This document shows positions 43,493-54,366 of a stretch of 64,000 nucleotides of DNA, one piece after another. Source of the DNA: Vanrija pseudolonga (taxonomy: Eukaryota > Basidiomycota > Tremellomycetes > Trichosporonales > Trichosporonaceae); assembly GCF_020906515.1 (NCBI RefSeq), contig NC_085853.1, forward strand, positions 2,232,001 to 2,296,000, given 5' to 3'. The notes under the pieces were generated by a model. That model made no database searches. It was not told the origin of the DNA and saw only the letters and a list, made by a program, of their open reading frames with translations. Each line of letters begins with the position of its first letter. Positions within the stretch are counted from its first letter, which is position 1. The translations under genes and the position numbers were made by a program.

Positions 43493-44431
43493 TTAGGCGT
43501 CCTCGCCAGCGGGCCACACGCCCTCGACCTCCCTCTGCTCCCCAAGCCCTCTCCACCAATCGACCAGGCGCACGGCGCGCACCCTCTCGCGGCTGTCGTC
43601 GTCATAGCCAGCGTCCCTCCAAAGACCCCAGAGGACACTCTCAAACAACTCGAGCTTCCAGCGGGGGTCACCCTCGCGCCCGCCCAGCTGGAGCGGGTGC
43701 ACCAGTTCGCCACCGGCGACGGTCAGCGAGCCACCGCGGCGCACGACCTCGAACCCCAGCCGCAGCGCGTCGGCGACGAACGTCGGCAAGCCGCGGTACT
43801 CGTCCTCGGGCCATGTCATCACCCGCGGCCGCAGCACGAGCGCGACCTCGCGCAGGGACTGTGCCCCAAAGACCAGGTGCGCATACTGCCCGCTGGAACC
43901 GATCGCCGGCGCCCAGCCCAGGTGGAGGACGTACCGGCGCACACCGGCAGGGAACGCCACCACGCCGTCGCGCGGGCGGAGGAAGTCGACGAGGGTGTGC
44001 GCGCTCAGCGGCAAGCTGCGGCCCAGCATGCGGTCGTTGCGCCGCCCGTCGGCGAACCGGCGCAGGGTGGACACTGACAGGCCCGCGAGCGCGGGGGGCG
44101 CGCCGGCGCCGTCGTCGTCGAGGTCGAGGTCGAGAATGCGGACGAGGTGCGGGCGAAGTGGCATGTCCATGCGCGCGCGGGGCGGCGGCGAATCGGCCCC
44201 AAAGATCGGGAAGCGCGCATCCCGGGGCGCGATGAGCGCGACTCCGTGTGTCGTGACGGCCAGCTCGGCGTGGTGAAGCAAAGCCGCGTCGACCGTGTCC
44301 CGCACTGCCCGCGAGGTGAGACGCAGCGCTGCCAGCGTGCGCGGATGTGCCGTCCCCGGGGCCGCAGCGTGCGCCGCTGCGTAGCCGATGACCTGGTTCA
44401 CGAGGGCCGGGTACCCCGTGTGGTCGAGCAT
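43493..44431 (-). CDS. F-box-like protein, paralog 2 (312 aa), inverted to paralog 1
   Basis: Single exon from the ATG at 44431 (MLDHTGYPALVNQVIGY). It keeps LAALRLTSRAVRDTVDAALL of the F-box-like head and the same ordered motifs as its neighbour: IAPRDARFPIF, STLRRFADGR, DFLR, VRRYVLHLGW, LREVALVLRP, LRLGFEVVRRGGSLTVAG, LVHPLQLGG and VRLVDWWRGLGE. The two stop codons are only 100 nt apart, tail to tail, so the pair arose by inverted duplication or by local inversion after duplication. Divergence is large, so the event is old. Confidence 0.72.
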   Translation of the reverse strand: MLDHTGYPALVNQVIGYAAAHAAAPGTAHPRTLAALRLTSRAVRDTVDAALLHHAELAVTTHGVALIAPRDARFPIFGADSPPPRARMDMPLRPHLVRILDLDLDDDGAGAPPALAGLSVSTLRRFADGRRNDRMLGRSLPLSAHTLVDFLRPRDGVVAFPAGVRRYVLHLGWAPAIGSSGQYAHLVFGAQSLREVALVLRPRVMTWPEDEYRGLPTFVADALRLGFEVVRRGGSLTVAGGELVHPLQLGGREGDPRWKLELFESVLWGLWRDAGYDDDSRERVRAVRLVDWWRGLGEQREVEGVWPAGEDA

Positions 44432-44560
44432 GAGGTGGTGGTGAGTGGAGGTGGGTTGTTGTTGTTGCCCTGAGGTGAATCGGTGCTGACCAGTCAGTCG
44501 CCGCAGCCAGTAAGTAGCAGCAGCAGTGATCAACATGTACATGCAATGGCAGCGAGCTGC

Positions 44561-45345
44561 TCATCCCAGCGCCGCGAGCTCCTCCAACGCCCGCTCAAAC
44601 CCGCTCCACTCGAGCATGAGCACGCGCGCCCCCGCGTCGGTCAACACACGCGCCATCTCGTCCCTCTCGTCGCCCTCATACGGGCCGAGGTATCCGATCG
44701 TCGGGATGCCGGCGGCGACGGCGCTCGTAGTCCCGCTGCGCGAGTCCTCGGTGGCGACGGCCTCGTGCGGCTTGACTCCGAGCTTGTCCAGTGCGAACTT
44801 GTAGATCGCCGGGTCGGGCTTGGACGTCGGGACTGGCAGGGAGGTCGCGGCAGAGTAGACGCGGTCGGCGAAGTAGGGCTCGAGGGACGTGGCCTTGAGG
44901 CTGGCGTTGACGCGCGAGAGCGCCGAGGACGAGACCACGGCAAGTGTATACTCTGGCGTCTTGGCGACGACGCGCTCCAGCGCGGCGTGGACGCCGACGC
45001 AAGGCTTCAGCTCGCCGGGTGTCTCGATCCGCTGCACCAAGTTGTCGAGCTCGGACGCAACGAGCGTGTCCACCTCGGCGGGGGACAGCGAGAAGCCGTA
45101 CTCCTTCTGCAGGTTGGCGAGGAGCACACGAAAGTTCTGCCCCACGTACTCCGTCATCAGCTGCTTGCCCGTAAACACTGGCGCGTTGCGCACGCCGTGC
45201 TGCGCCAGCAGGCGGTTGACCAGCGCCGCGCCGCCCTCAAAGGCGAGGTCTTCGGAGAGCACGAGCGTGTTGTCGCAGTCGAAGAGGAGGGCTTTGGGCT
45301 GGGCGTGAGTGTGTGGTCTGGCGGTGTGATGCTCACCTTTGGCAT
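44561..45345 (-). CDS. HAD-superfamily phosphatase, subfamily I (248 aa)
   Basis: Exons 45345-45337 and 45298-44561 (intron 38 nt, phase 0). The first exon encodes only Met-Pro-Lys; splicing restores PKALLFDCDNTLVLSED with the nucleophile Asp10 and Asp12. Motif II is VVSSSALSR (about 124-132), motif III the Lys of SKPDPAIYKFAL (about 163), motif IV EDSRSGTTSAVAAGIP (187-202), and the alpha-helical cap lies between. It matches the beta-phosphoglucomutase/GPP-like group that acts on small phosphorylated sugars or polyols; the substrate is not readable. An in-frame ATG further upstream (45381) could add 12 residues. The region between this gene and the F-box-like paralog is short. Confidence 0.85.
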
Positions 45346-45556
45346 CGTGTCGACGTGGTCAGAGACATGGTGAAACACCAAACGTTGTTGTCGTTGTCGC
45401 CATCGTCGTCGTCGTCGACTGACCGTGACGCGCCGTTCCTGACGTCACAACGACTTAGCCCCGCGCCGGCCTTAACCCGTGTCCGTGCCGTCGCCTGCCA
45501 CTTATGATACAGTGCATATGCAACAAGACAATCACGGTCCATGCAGCGAGCGAGTT

Positions 45557-48169
45557 CTACGGCTTCTTCGTGTCCTCGTCATGCCCATCATCCTCGTGCG
45601 TGCCATCGGCGTCCCACGACCCGAGGTTCTCCTCCCAGTCCTGCTCCTCCTCGTTCTCATCCCCCACAATCGCCACGCCCGTGTACCATGCCGGCGGCGG
45701 CGGCTTGGGCCGCATCGGCACGAACGTCTTCACGTCCTTGAGCACCCAGTGCTTGCCGAGGCTCCAGCCTAGCAGCTGGCGCCCGTTGGCCGACCTGCCC
45801 TTTGCGTTGAACGAGCCTCCCGCGATCACGTCCTCGAGTCCGGCGATGACGCTGGCGGACACCTTGCTGACCCACGCGTCGAGGCCCTTGGCGTTGGGTC
45901 GCAACCCGGCTTTGGCTGCCTCGATAAACTCGTCCTCCGCCCCGTCGCCCGCCTGCAGGAGGAAGAAGAGGGCCTGACGCAGCGCGTACGCCGCGTCCTT
46001 GGTGTACGCAAGCGCGCGCGTGTACCGATGGTTGGTGAAGCTCTTGGCCGCACGTCGCAGGGACAGCACGACCTGGTGCCACGCACCGACGGCCCACGAG
46101 TCCCACGCATCGCCCTCATTTGGCTCTACACCAAACGATGCAAGCAGCGCAAGGTTGTGGGTGGTGAGGATCTGGGCCTGCTCGATTGCAGCGCCATTGC
46201 GCGCGATGTGCGACCCTTTGCCATACTTGTCCACACGCTCGTAGCACAGCGCGCCGAGGTCCTTGCCTGTGGCCACGTCCTTGACGGGTCCGACATCGTA
46301 GTACCGCGCATACACTGAGCCAGCGAGGAGTGGCGCCGCGTCACGGGCAGCCTTGGCGTACTTGTCGCTGAACCCGCCCATGAAGATGTCCGAGGCGAGC
46401 TCTTCGAGGAAGGGGGCGGGGGGTGGCTTATCGGCGTTCGCGTTTGTAGGCTTGCGCTTGGGTGGATTTGGATTTGTGTCAGCGGGCAGCGACGCACGCC
46501 ACAGGCTGTTGAGCTGCGACACGAGCGGGTTGGGAAGGATAGTGCCAGGCCACGCCGCTAGCGACGTCTGGCCCACGCTGCTGATGGCAGTGAATGCGCC
46601 GCGCGGCTTGCGGAAACGGAGCAGGGGCGCGATCCACGGCAGCTCACTATCGCGCACCTGGTGGGCGTATCCCAGGAGCAGCAGCGAGCGGCGCTTGGCG
46701 AACGCGGCATGGTGGCGTGCCATCAGCTGGCCAAGCACGGCGTCGTCGTATCCCTCCGCAACGGTCGGCGCGACGGCGCGGGGGACGAGCGTGCTGAAAT
46801 CTGTCGCCGAGGGGATGGTGCCATCCGCGACGAGGTCGGCAGCCGGCGCGGCGCGACTCTGCTCCAGTGTGCGTAAGACGACGAGCGGGAGGCGCGTTCC
46901 CACGGGCACTGCCTCGCTCGCCTCAATGGCCGTGATCGGCGCGGCGAACGGATCGAGGTCGGTGATGCCTTCCGACGCGGAGAGGTCGAGGACGTCCAGC
47001 CGGCTGGCCGCGATGGATGCGAGCTCGCTATGCGCAGGCAGGGCAGCGATGCGCGCCTGCCGGGCACGGAGGGCGGTGAAGCCTGTAGATGCGCGCTTCG
47101 CACTCATGTCCTTGACAGACAGACGCACGCGGCCCTCCTCGCGTGCCGTCAACGGCTCCCCCGAGACCAGCTTGCGCGCGGCGGACACGAGCGCGCCGAG
47201 GTTGGACGTCGCGCCGGACACGCGGCGGTGCTTGACCGAGTCGGGGTGCGCGGCTGCGAGCTCATCGTACTCTGCGAGCAGCGCCTTTGCAGCCGCTACC
47301 CAGCGCTCGGACGCGGACGAACCAGCGCCAACGTATTCGGCGAACAGCGCGAGCGCCTTGTCCCCGAACGGCGTCCAGACGGCGATCGCATCGCGCTGCG
47401 CCTCAATACGGGGATGCTTCGGTCGGCTGGCGAGCACGTCCTTGGCCCGCGCGGCGTCGTACCGCCACACGAAGCCGAGCGGGAGGGCGCCGGTGCTCCC
47501 CAGGCGGGGCATGAAGCGCAGCTTGCGCGCGTACGGCTTGATGCGCTCCACGATCTCGAGGGCCGCGGCGCCGTCGCCCGCGCGCGCGAGGTACGCGACG
47601 GCGAGGAGCGCAGCGTCTTCCGGGATGTCGATGCGGTACGTCCCCGAGTCGAGTGCTGACAGGAGGCGCGCCTGCCCGTCCTCGGAGAGGAAGTACGCGA
47701 ACAGGCCCTCGCGTGTCTTTGGGGCGTCGGCAGTGTCCAGCCCGAGCTCGGTGGCGAGCGCCGTCTCGTCGGCGGCGAGGGGGCCCTCGGCGACAGCGGT
47801 GCCGGTTGCGAACCCTCCCGTCGCGACCTGCAGCGTCACCCACGCAGGATAGGAGGTGGGCACGCGCGCGCCAATTGTGAGGCCGCCGCTCGCCATGCCC
47901 TTGAGGATGTCGGTCCACTGCGCCGCGCGCTTCTGGGCACGCTTGGCGAGCTCGGCGTCGGGGGACGACGCCGCGGCGAGCGCCTTGGACAGCTGCCAGT
48001 GCGCGTAGGACATGGAGGAGATGGATGGGGTGTGGATGGATGTGAGATGTGATGGGGGGCGAGTAGTGTTGTTATAGCCGCGGGGCGGAGGGTTGGGACC
48101 GCCAAGAGGGAGAGGTCGTGCGAGCCGGGAGCCGAGGTAGCACAGACGTCGAGCTCGTCGAGTCAGCAT
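45557..48169 (-). CDS. Large conserved-looking protein of unknown function (818-870 aa)
   Basis: Single exon. Two starts are plausible: 48169 (MLTRRARRLCYLGSRLARP, an Arg-rich mitochondrial-type leader) or 48013 (MSYAHWQLSKAL, with a better initiation context). The body is alpha-helical in character with few low-complexity stretches: GLTIGARVPTSYPAWVTL, AYFLSEDGQARLLSALD, LEELASDIFMGGFSDKYAKA and ARYYDVGPVKD, then ILTTHNLALLASFG. The DIFMG...YARYY and ILTTHNLA segments remind me of large uncharacterised actinobacterial proteins, so a transferred origin is possible, but this is recollection, not a search. The last 40 residues are acidic. No catalytic motif is obvious. The head extends over 360 nt upstream without stop but with shadow-like composition. 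Confidence 0.75.
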   Translation of the reverse strand: MLTRRARRLCYLGSRLARPLPLGGPNPPPRGYNNTTRPPSHLTSIHTPSISSMSYAHWQLSKALAAASSPDAELAKRAQKRAAQWTDILKGMASGGLTIGARVPTSYPAWVTLQVATGGFATGTAVAEGPLAADETALATELGLDTADAPKTREGLFAYFLSEDGQARLLSALDSGTYRIDIPEDAALLAVAYLARAGDGAAALEIVERIKPYARKLRFMPRLGSTGALPLGFVWRYDAARAKDVLASRPKHPRIEAQRDAIAVWTPFGDKALALFAEYVGAGSSASERWVAAAKALLAEYDELAAAHPDSVKHRRVSGATSNLGALVSAARKLVSGEPLTAREEGRVRLSVKDMSAKRASTGFTALRARQARIAALPAHSELASIAASRLDVLDLSASEGITDLDPFAAPITAIEASEAVPVGTRLPLVVLRTLEQSRAAPAADLVADGTIPSATDFSTLVPRAVAPTVAEGYDDAVLGQLMARHHAAFAKRRSLLLLGYAHQVRDSELPWIAPLLRFRKPRGAFTAISSVGQTSLAAWPGTILPNPLVSQLNSLWRASLPADTNPNPPKRKPTNANADKPPPAPFLEELASDIFMGGFSDKYAKAARDAAPLLAGSVYARYYDVGPVKDVATGKDLGALCYERVDKYGKGSHIARNGAAIEQAQILTTHNLALLASFGVEPNEGDAWDSWAVGAWHQVVLSLRRAAKSFTNHRYTRALAYTKDAAYALRQALFFLLQAGDGAEDEFIEAAKAGLRPNAKGLDAWVSKVSASVIAGLEDVIAGGSFNAKGRSANGRQLLGWSLGKHWVLKDVKTFVPMRPKPPPPAWYTGVAIVGDENEEEQDWEENLGSWDADGTHEDDGHDEDTKKP

Positions 48170-49075
48170 CGTGTCCGCGAGGACATGGCTGATGGGGGGA
48201 CCAATGAAGAGAAGAGTACAATGCAGAGGCGGGCATCTCTCCCCATCGCCGCTGTTGTTGTCGTCGCCGTCGCCGTCACGATCGCCGAGCTCGTCATTGT
48301 CTTCCGCGTCCCGCTTCGGATCCGAGTGGCAAAGGTGGTCGTCGCGTGGCATGGTCCTTGCTCGGCCCTCGGCACTTCGACGCCGCTTGCTGCTTTGAGC
48401 ACGCTGTATGCCATGCACACTCCGTCCGCATTGAGCCCTGCCGCGCCGCCCTCATCCCTGCATGCAGCAGTCGCCGAATGACACTGCTCAAGGAGGGTGG
48501 CGTCGTGGCGGCAGGGGACAGAGCAAGGGCGGCGTGGCGCGGCCACTCGTCCCTCGGCGCGAGCGACATCCATGGCGCAGATTGCGGCAAGTCTGTCGCT
48601 GGCTGGCTCCTGGAAAAATACTGCAGTCGACATGCTCGAGCCTAGCTGGCAGAGCGTGTTTCACCAAGATCGAGAGATGCATACACGCGTCCGCGCCGCT
48701 CGCGCCCAGGTCGCGTCGTCGTCTCACTCAATCAGGCATGGATGGCTTGAGGCGTCCGTGTCGCGTCGAGCGTCTAGATGGAATAGACGAGAGAGTGTGT
48801 GCGAGCGCGGCGCGACTACCGCGACGAGCATGACGGCTGGGGCCCTTGGACCGAGACGACCGAGACGACCGAGGAGGGTGGGATGCCCTCGCCTCGTTCG
48901 CCCTTTGCGCGCGCGCCAGATCCTGTCTCGTCGCGGCGGCGCGGAATGCCCATCCCCCCCCCCCCCGCCGCGGTCCCCACTAGCCAACAATTTCCGCAGC
49001 ACCCCCGTTGTCGTCGACTTGTGCATTGCACTCACCATCCACTCACTCTTTGCTTCACTCACCCCGCAAACCACC
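48170..49075. other. Divergent intergenic region with a C13 run
   Basis: 906 nt between divergent starts. C13 at 48954-48966 lies about 110 nt before the start at 49076, inside a pyrimidine-rich stretch. No gene seen. Confidence 0.5.
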
Positions 49076-49668
49076 ATGCCCCGCCCAGGAGCCAACCCGC
49101 CAGAGTTCACCAGCGCCCACTTCCCCCGCGCGGCGTGGCCTGAGCAGCTCACCCCGGCGCTGACCGCCGGCCGCGACGCGTCGCAGGCGTGGGCGGCGGC
49201 GCGGGACAGCGGCAAGTGGGACGGAATCGACACGCCGACGTTCACGCTCGCCGTGCTCGACAAGGTGCTCGAGATGTGAGTGGGCGCGGCGCGGCGCGGC
49301 ACTGGCATGGGGCCACGAGGGGCCAGCACAGAGGACCCAGCTCACCCCACCCCGCAGCGAGGACTCGGCCCGTGCCGACGAGAGCGCGCAGCCCGCGTCC
49401 CAGGCGCCCTCGAGCGAGGCCGTCATCCAGTTTGTTTACAACAAGGTGGGCGGAGCACGGTTGGGTCATGCTGATAGAACTCTAGGCCGTCGCCGCCCTC
49501 CCCCGCTCGCACCGCTACACGCAGGCGCCGGCCTTTGAGAAGGTCCACGCGGCCGTGCTCGCCGCGCTCGACGGCCCCGAGGGCGGCAAGCTCAAGATCG
49601 ACGCGTCGCGCCGCAGCGCCAGCGCGACGAGCGCCGACGCGAGCTCGCCGATCGGCAGCGACGAGTAG
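49076..49668 (+). CDS. Small unknown protein (125 aa)
   Basis: Three exons: 49076-49275, 49358-49445, 49486-49668. Splicing gives KVLEIEDSARADESAQ and then FVYNKAVAALPRSHRYTQAP. The N-terminal half has PPEFTSAHFPRAAWPEQL and DTPTFTLAVLDKVLE, a compact-looking segment rich in aromatic residues. The C-terminal half has FEKVHAAVLAALDGPEGGKL, then a Ser/Ala tail. The start has context accATGCC. No family is recognised, and no membrane segment or signal is present. Confidence in the model comes from the clean frame joining of three exons at good splice sites. Confidence 0.65.
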
Positions 49669-50853
49669 GCGCCGGGCCGGTCGAACATGACAAGTGCTGC
49701 TGCCATAATGGGCGTGCCTTGCAGCAGCACCAGCAAACGGCGGGCACAGAGTCATCCTTGCTGATGATCTAGATTTACATGTACTATTTTATGAGTCTGC
49801 GAGACAGCGAACGGGGCAGTCTCGGCCGGCAGCGCGCCGCGCAGCTCACGCTACCCCTGTTCCTCCCGGGTGCGACGACGCGGAATGAGAACTCACACCT
49901 CGCTTACTCTTGACGACCCATGACCAAATGCAGGCTGATGCAACGCAGGCGACAAGCGACGACAAGGGGCTGCATGTCGTCGGTGAGCGAGCCGTGCACC
50001 CCCTGCGACCACAACAAGCAGCCGCCAACCCAAGCAGCCGCCGACCCACCGCCACGTCGACACGAAACACGACCAGCCCACTACGGGCCGGGCCACGCGC
50101 CGCCCAACGCACAACCGCGGCTTGGCACTCAAGTGGGTCAGTCGCGAGACAATGCTGGTCACCACAGGATCACCCGTAGTTGGGCGGACGGGCCCCTCCG
50201 CCGGGACCAACAACAATAGCGGATATCGCAAGTCACCACATGGTGTCGCACGCCTCGTTGCCTGTTGTCCGCACTGCTCGTGCGCCGTTCAGCGTCGGCA
50301 TGTCGGTGGATTGCGCCATACCCGCCGTTGCTGACGCTAAGTGGACGGCTGAGAAGTCACTAGTGATGAGCGCCGTCTGGCCTGTTACACCGCCAGCAAC
50401 TCTGCTCGGCACGTCCTCTGTGTGCTATTTTCGCGCTCATGCACAACCTTGGCAGAGCGAGGCACGCGTGGAAACAGTCGGCACAAGGCCCCCAGTTCGC
50501 CATGCCCCCGTAGAAAAGGCGTCATTTCGCTAGCCTCTGGCCCCACGTGATAGCACGGGGGTGAATGCCGCATATTGGCAGAACAGTTGACAGCAGCACC
50601 AACGATACAACGACGGGACAACGCTGGACTGCGTGGCTGTATCACACCATTGAGCTTGGGATGGCGCGCATCAGAGAACCGCAGCCCCGAGCGCCTGTCT
50701 CCAATCAAGCGTTGGTGTGGGGGTAACAACACTAGCTGTAGCACAAGACACTACCAGAGGAGGGGTGAGGAGGGGGAGGGGGGTATCAGTCTTAAAAGTA
50801 CATAAAAGATAGCTAGGGAGACAACCCCCCTCACCCCAGCAAAGCAATCCACG
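49669..50853. other. Intergenic region upstream of the peptide transporter
   Basis: 1.2 kb without a supportable gene. A TATA-like CATAAAAG occurs at about 50804-50811, roughly 45 nt before the transporter start codon, preceded by a G-rich stretch (50760-50785). Confidence 0.5.
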
Positions 50854-52904
50854 ATGGGCGTCCTCGATAAGAAGCATTCGCTCGAAGGCGAGACCGACAC
50901 GCCGCACATCCTCGTCAACGCTCCCGGCGATGTGGACCCCGACACCATCCCGACCGAGGAGGAGCTGAGCACGCTGCGCAAGGTGCCGGCGGGCATGCCG
51001 TGAGTGGTATCGCGGCACCGAGAGACAAGTGGCACATCACACGCCGACCTCCGATATCTGTCAACCATTCATACCCCGCCACCCTTGTCTCTCGGGTCCG
51101 AGCGGTAGCGAGCGCCACTAACACACGATCCGCAGGCTCGTCGTCCTCGCCCTCTGCCTTGTCGAGTTTGCCGAGCGCGCGTCCTACTACGGCTCCTCGG
51201 GCGTCTTCTTCAGCTTTATCAAGAACCCGCTCCCCGCAGGAGGGAGCGGTACCGGCGCCGTGGCAAAGGGCCCGGCCGGCAAGAACCAGAAGGCGGGCGC
51301 GCTCGGCCGCGGCATCGTGACCGCCAACGCGCTCACCACGACGTTTACCTTCCTCGCTTACGTCGTGCCCATCTTTGGCGCGATTCTCGCCGACACCAAG
51401 CTCGGCCGCTGGCGCGCCATCTGGATCGGCACGATCATTGGCGCCGTGGCGCATATCCTCCTTGTCATCCCTGCCATCCCCAGCGTCATCCTGCACCCCC
51501 AGGGCTCGCTCGCGGCGTTCATCATCTCGATTCTTATCCTTGCGTTCGCAGCCGGATTTATCAAGCCCTCGCTTGCGCCCCTGCTCTGCGATCAGCTTCC
51601 CGTGAAGCGGCCGACGCTCAAGACGCTCAAGAGCGGCGAGCGCGTCGTCGTCGACCCCGAGATCACGCTCTCTCGCTGGCTCGTCATTTTCTACCTCTGC
51701 ATCAACATTGGTGGCTTCTTTGCCCTTGCCACGACGTACTCTGAGCGTCTGGTGGGCTTCTGGCTCGCATTCGTCCTCCCCGCCTTCATCTACATCCTCA
51801 TGCCGATCAACCTCCTCTGGGCGTCCAACAAGCTGTACAAGGCGCCGCCGCAGGGCTCGGTCGTCCTCGAGGCGTTTAGTGTCGTCAAAGTGCTGCTTTC
51901 TAACGGCGGTTGGCGCCAGTGGAAGAAGGGAGACGACTGGTGGAACCGCGCCAAGCCGAGCTACCTCCTCCAGCGTGGCGACGTCGACGCCTCAAAGGTC
52001 TTCTGGGACGACACCTTCGTCGACGAGATCCGCACGGCAGTGAAGGCGTGCACGGTATTTATCCTCGTGCCCATCTTCAGTAGGTCTTTATCTGAAGAGC
52101 TCCGCTGACGAAAGACCTTGCGGACGGTGGTATTGGTAACCAGATGGGTGCCATGTCCAACGGCATGGTCCTCAACAACGTGCCGTCTGACATTTCGAGC
52201 AACTTCAACCCCCTTGCGAGTAAGTGAAGAAGCGCCACAAGCGCCCTGCGAACCCCTCTCACACCCCAGTCATCATCTTCTCCCCGATCCTGACGTACGG
52301 CATCTACCCCTTCTTCATCTGGCTCAAGCGGCCCATCGCGCCGATGACGCGCATGTCGATCGGCTTCCTCCTCTCCACGATCGGCTGTATCGTCGCCGCC
52401 ATCATCCAGGACCGGATCTACAAGACGTCCCCTTGCGGCAAGTACGCGTCTAGCTGCAAAGAAGTCTCCAAGATCAACCTCTGGTGGCAGATGGTGCCGA
52501 TTGTCGTGCCCGCCGTCGGCGAGCTGTTCGTCAACGTGACGGCGTACGAGATCGCGTACACCCAGTCGCCGGCGCGCATGAAGGGCCTGATCTACGCGCT
52601 GTTCCTCTTCGCGACGGCCATCTCGAGCGCCATCTCCCTCGCCCTGTCGGACGTCATCGACGACCCCAACCTCGTCTGGCCGTGGGTCGCGCTCGCCATC
52701 GCGTCCTTCCTCGCCGCGCTCGTCTTCCCCACCTACTTCCGCCACCTCAACCACACGACGGCCAAGTTTGCTGACCCGAGCCGCCAGGAGGGCCACGACC
52801 AGACCACCAACTTCCAGGCCGACCGACTGTACGACCAGAGCCGCGCCGTATCTGGCGGCCACGGCCACGACGTCGAGAGCAAGCGCGACAATGATAGGTA
52901 CTAG
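50854..52904 (+). CDS. POT/PTR2-family proton-coupled oligopeptide transporter (609 aa)
   Basis: Four exons: 50854-50999, 51136-52079, 52115-52219, 52270-52904, phases 2, 1, 1. The acidic N-terminus is about 48 residues. Helix 1 carries VEFAERASYYG (58-68), containing the ExxER proton-coupling motif of the family. It is followed by an extended loop, LADTKLGRWRAIWIGTI (motif 2) and FIKPSLAPLLCDQ. Later helices include LSRWLVIFYLCINIGGFFAL, and the part after the third intron contains VGELFVNVTAYEIAYTQSP, another family motif. It should import di- and tripeptides at the plasma membrane. The third exon (LADGGIGNQMGAMS...) sits where PTR2 proteins have the cytoplasmic/helix-7 region. The C-terminal tail is hydrophilic and His/Asp-rich. 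Confidence 0.9.
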
Positions 52905-53095
52905 TTGTTGGTTCCGAGTGTGCCGAGCGGAGTGATACCGAGCTCGAGCCGAGGCTCGTGTGAACTATGCAAGTTGTGAATATCTCGGCGTAGATGAGCT
53001 GCAGCGCGGTCGTAGACACGGACACCACAAGACAACAGATACATTACACACAGGGGATTACAGACTCGCCACACTGCCTCACACCGACACTCCAC

Positions 53096-53528
53096 TCAAG
53101 GCTCGTACGCTGGCAGCCACTCCCCCTCTTGTTCGGGGTACAGCACCGGGCTCTCCCTCAGCCCATGAGCGCGCCGCACCTCGCGAAACGCAGCAGCGTA
53201 CTGGGGGTACGTGCGCTCGAGGGGGATGAGCTTGAGGTCGAGGTATGTGGGGGTCGGGCGGAGCTTGGTGCGGTCCTTGTGTGCGACGTAGGCGTGCAGC
53301 ACTGCGACGCGGTTGCTGTGGCTATGTCAGCGCCGGCGCCGCTGCATAATGTACTCACTGATGTGTGCTCTCGCCGTCGAGGTAGTTGCACACTTCGGTG
53401 GAGGTGCGCACCTCGCGCGGGATCTGACGTCAGCCACGCCACATTGAGTGCCTGCTTACCTCTTGTGGCCGCTTGATGTCGACGCGCTCAGAGCCGAACG
53501 CGAGCTGGAGGAGCGTTGTGCTTGTCAT
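53096..53528 (-). CDS. Cluster-family member M, short form (117 aa)
   Basis: Minus-strand exons: 53528-53460, 53423-53359, 53315-53096; phases 0 and 2, introns 36 and 43 nt. Exon 1 contains SERVDIKRPQE, close to GRVDVQ of F at the same exon edge. Exon 2 has REVRTSTEVCNYLDGEST. The last exon starts with the core (NRVAVLHAYVAHKDRTKLR and LKLIPLERTYPQY) and runs directly into AAFREVRRAHGLR; the third family intron is absent, as in E. It ends 20 residues later with EWLPAYEP, so there is no proline-rich tail or coiled coil. LPAY stands where PPxY would begin. Its LERTYPQY links it to O (LERAFPQY). Confidence 0.78.
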
Positions 53529-54366
53529 TATTGGTGAGGAGGGCATTGTGCGATGCGTTGAATCCTGCATGCTGGAAGGGCTCGAGCTCGACGCCGCTGT
53601 TATATACCAGTGGCGCCAAGTCGCGCCGTGTCAAACCTCCACTTCTTGCCACTGCACGGCTCCCCGCTGGCGGACTACCGCTGGGCTGTGGGATGCCGGA
53701 TGCCGCCGCCGCCGCAGCGCGGGCACAGGCCGCGGCGCAGTGCCGCTGGCCGAATGCACAATGCATGCACTCACATGATCGCTGTTGCTGCTGATCAAAC
53801 GACAGCATCTTGCATCTCCAGACGCCGTCAACCGAGCAAAGCACGTCTTCGCGGGCGTGAGCGACGTCGAGCGACGCAGGTACGGTGGAGTCGCGCGGGG
53901 TAGATTGGTCAGCCTGTATTCAGAGGTGTTGACGGCAGCCCCCGCCACGCGTGGTGCGCGCGCTGTGAAGCGAGTCGAGTTGGCGTCGACGGAGCTCGGC
54001 CCGCATGCATGCCGATGCGATGCGATGCGGCTCGGCTTGCCGTGCTTGTCTTCGTCCTGATGCATGGCGCGCTGCACGCCAGCCACAAGCAAGGACATGA
54101 GCAGCCACTTGGCACGGCACCGCCGACCCAGAGGCACTGCCAAGGCACTCGCTGCGCCATAAATATCCTCTCCGCGCGGGGATGTTCGTGAGGCCGCTGT
54201 CACCTGATGCCGGAGGAGGAGGCGATACGCGGGCATGATGAGACGGGGAGGAGAAGGTCGTGACGTCGTGATCGTGATCCTCTGGGGCAGGCATGCAGAC
54301 TATAACATGCAGCAGTCAGAGTTAGCAGGGATGCACTGACACGCCCCCCCCCCCCCTTCCCCGACC
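53529..54366. other. Divergent intergenic region with a C13 run next to a start codon
   Basis: 838 nt between divergent starts. C13 at 54344-54356 ends 10 nt before the ATG at 54367, an unusual leader. No gene recognised; a short CATAAATAT at about 54158-54166 might be a TATA-like element. Confidence 0.5.
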
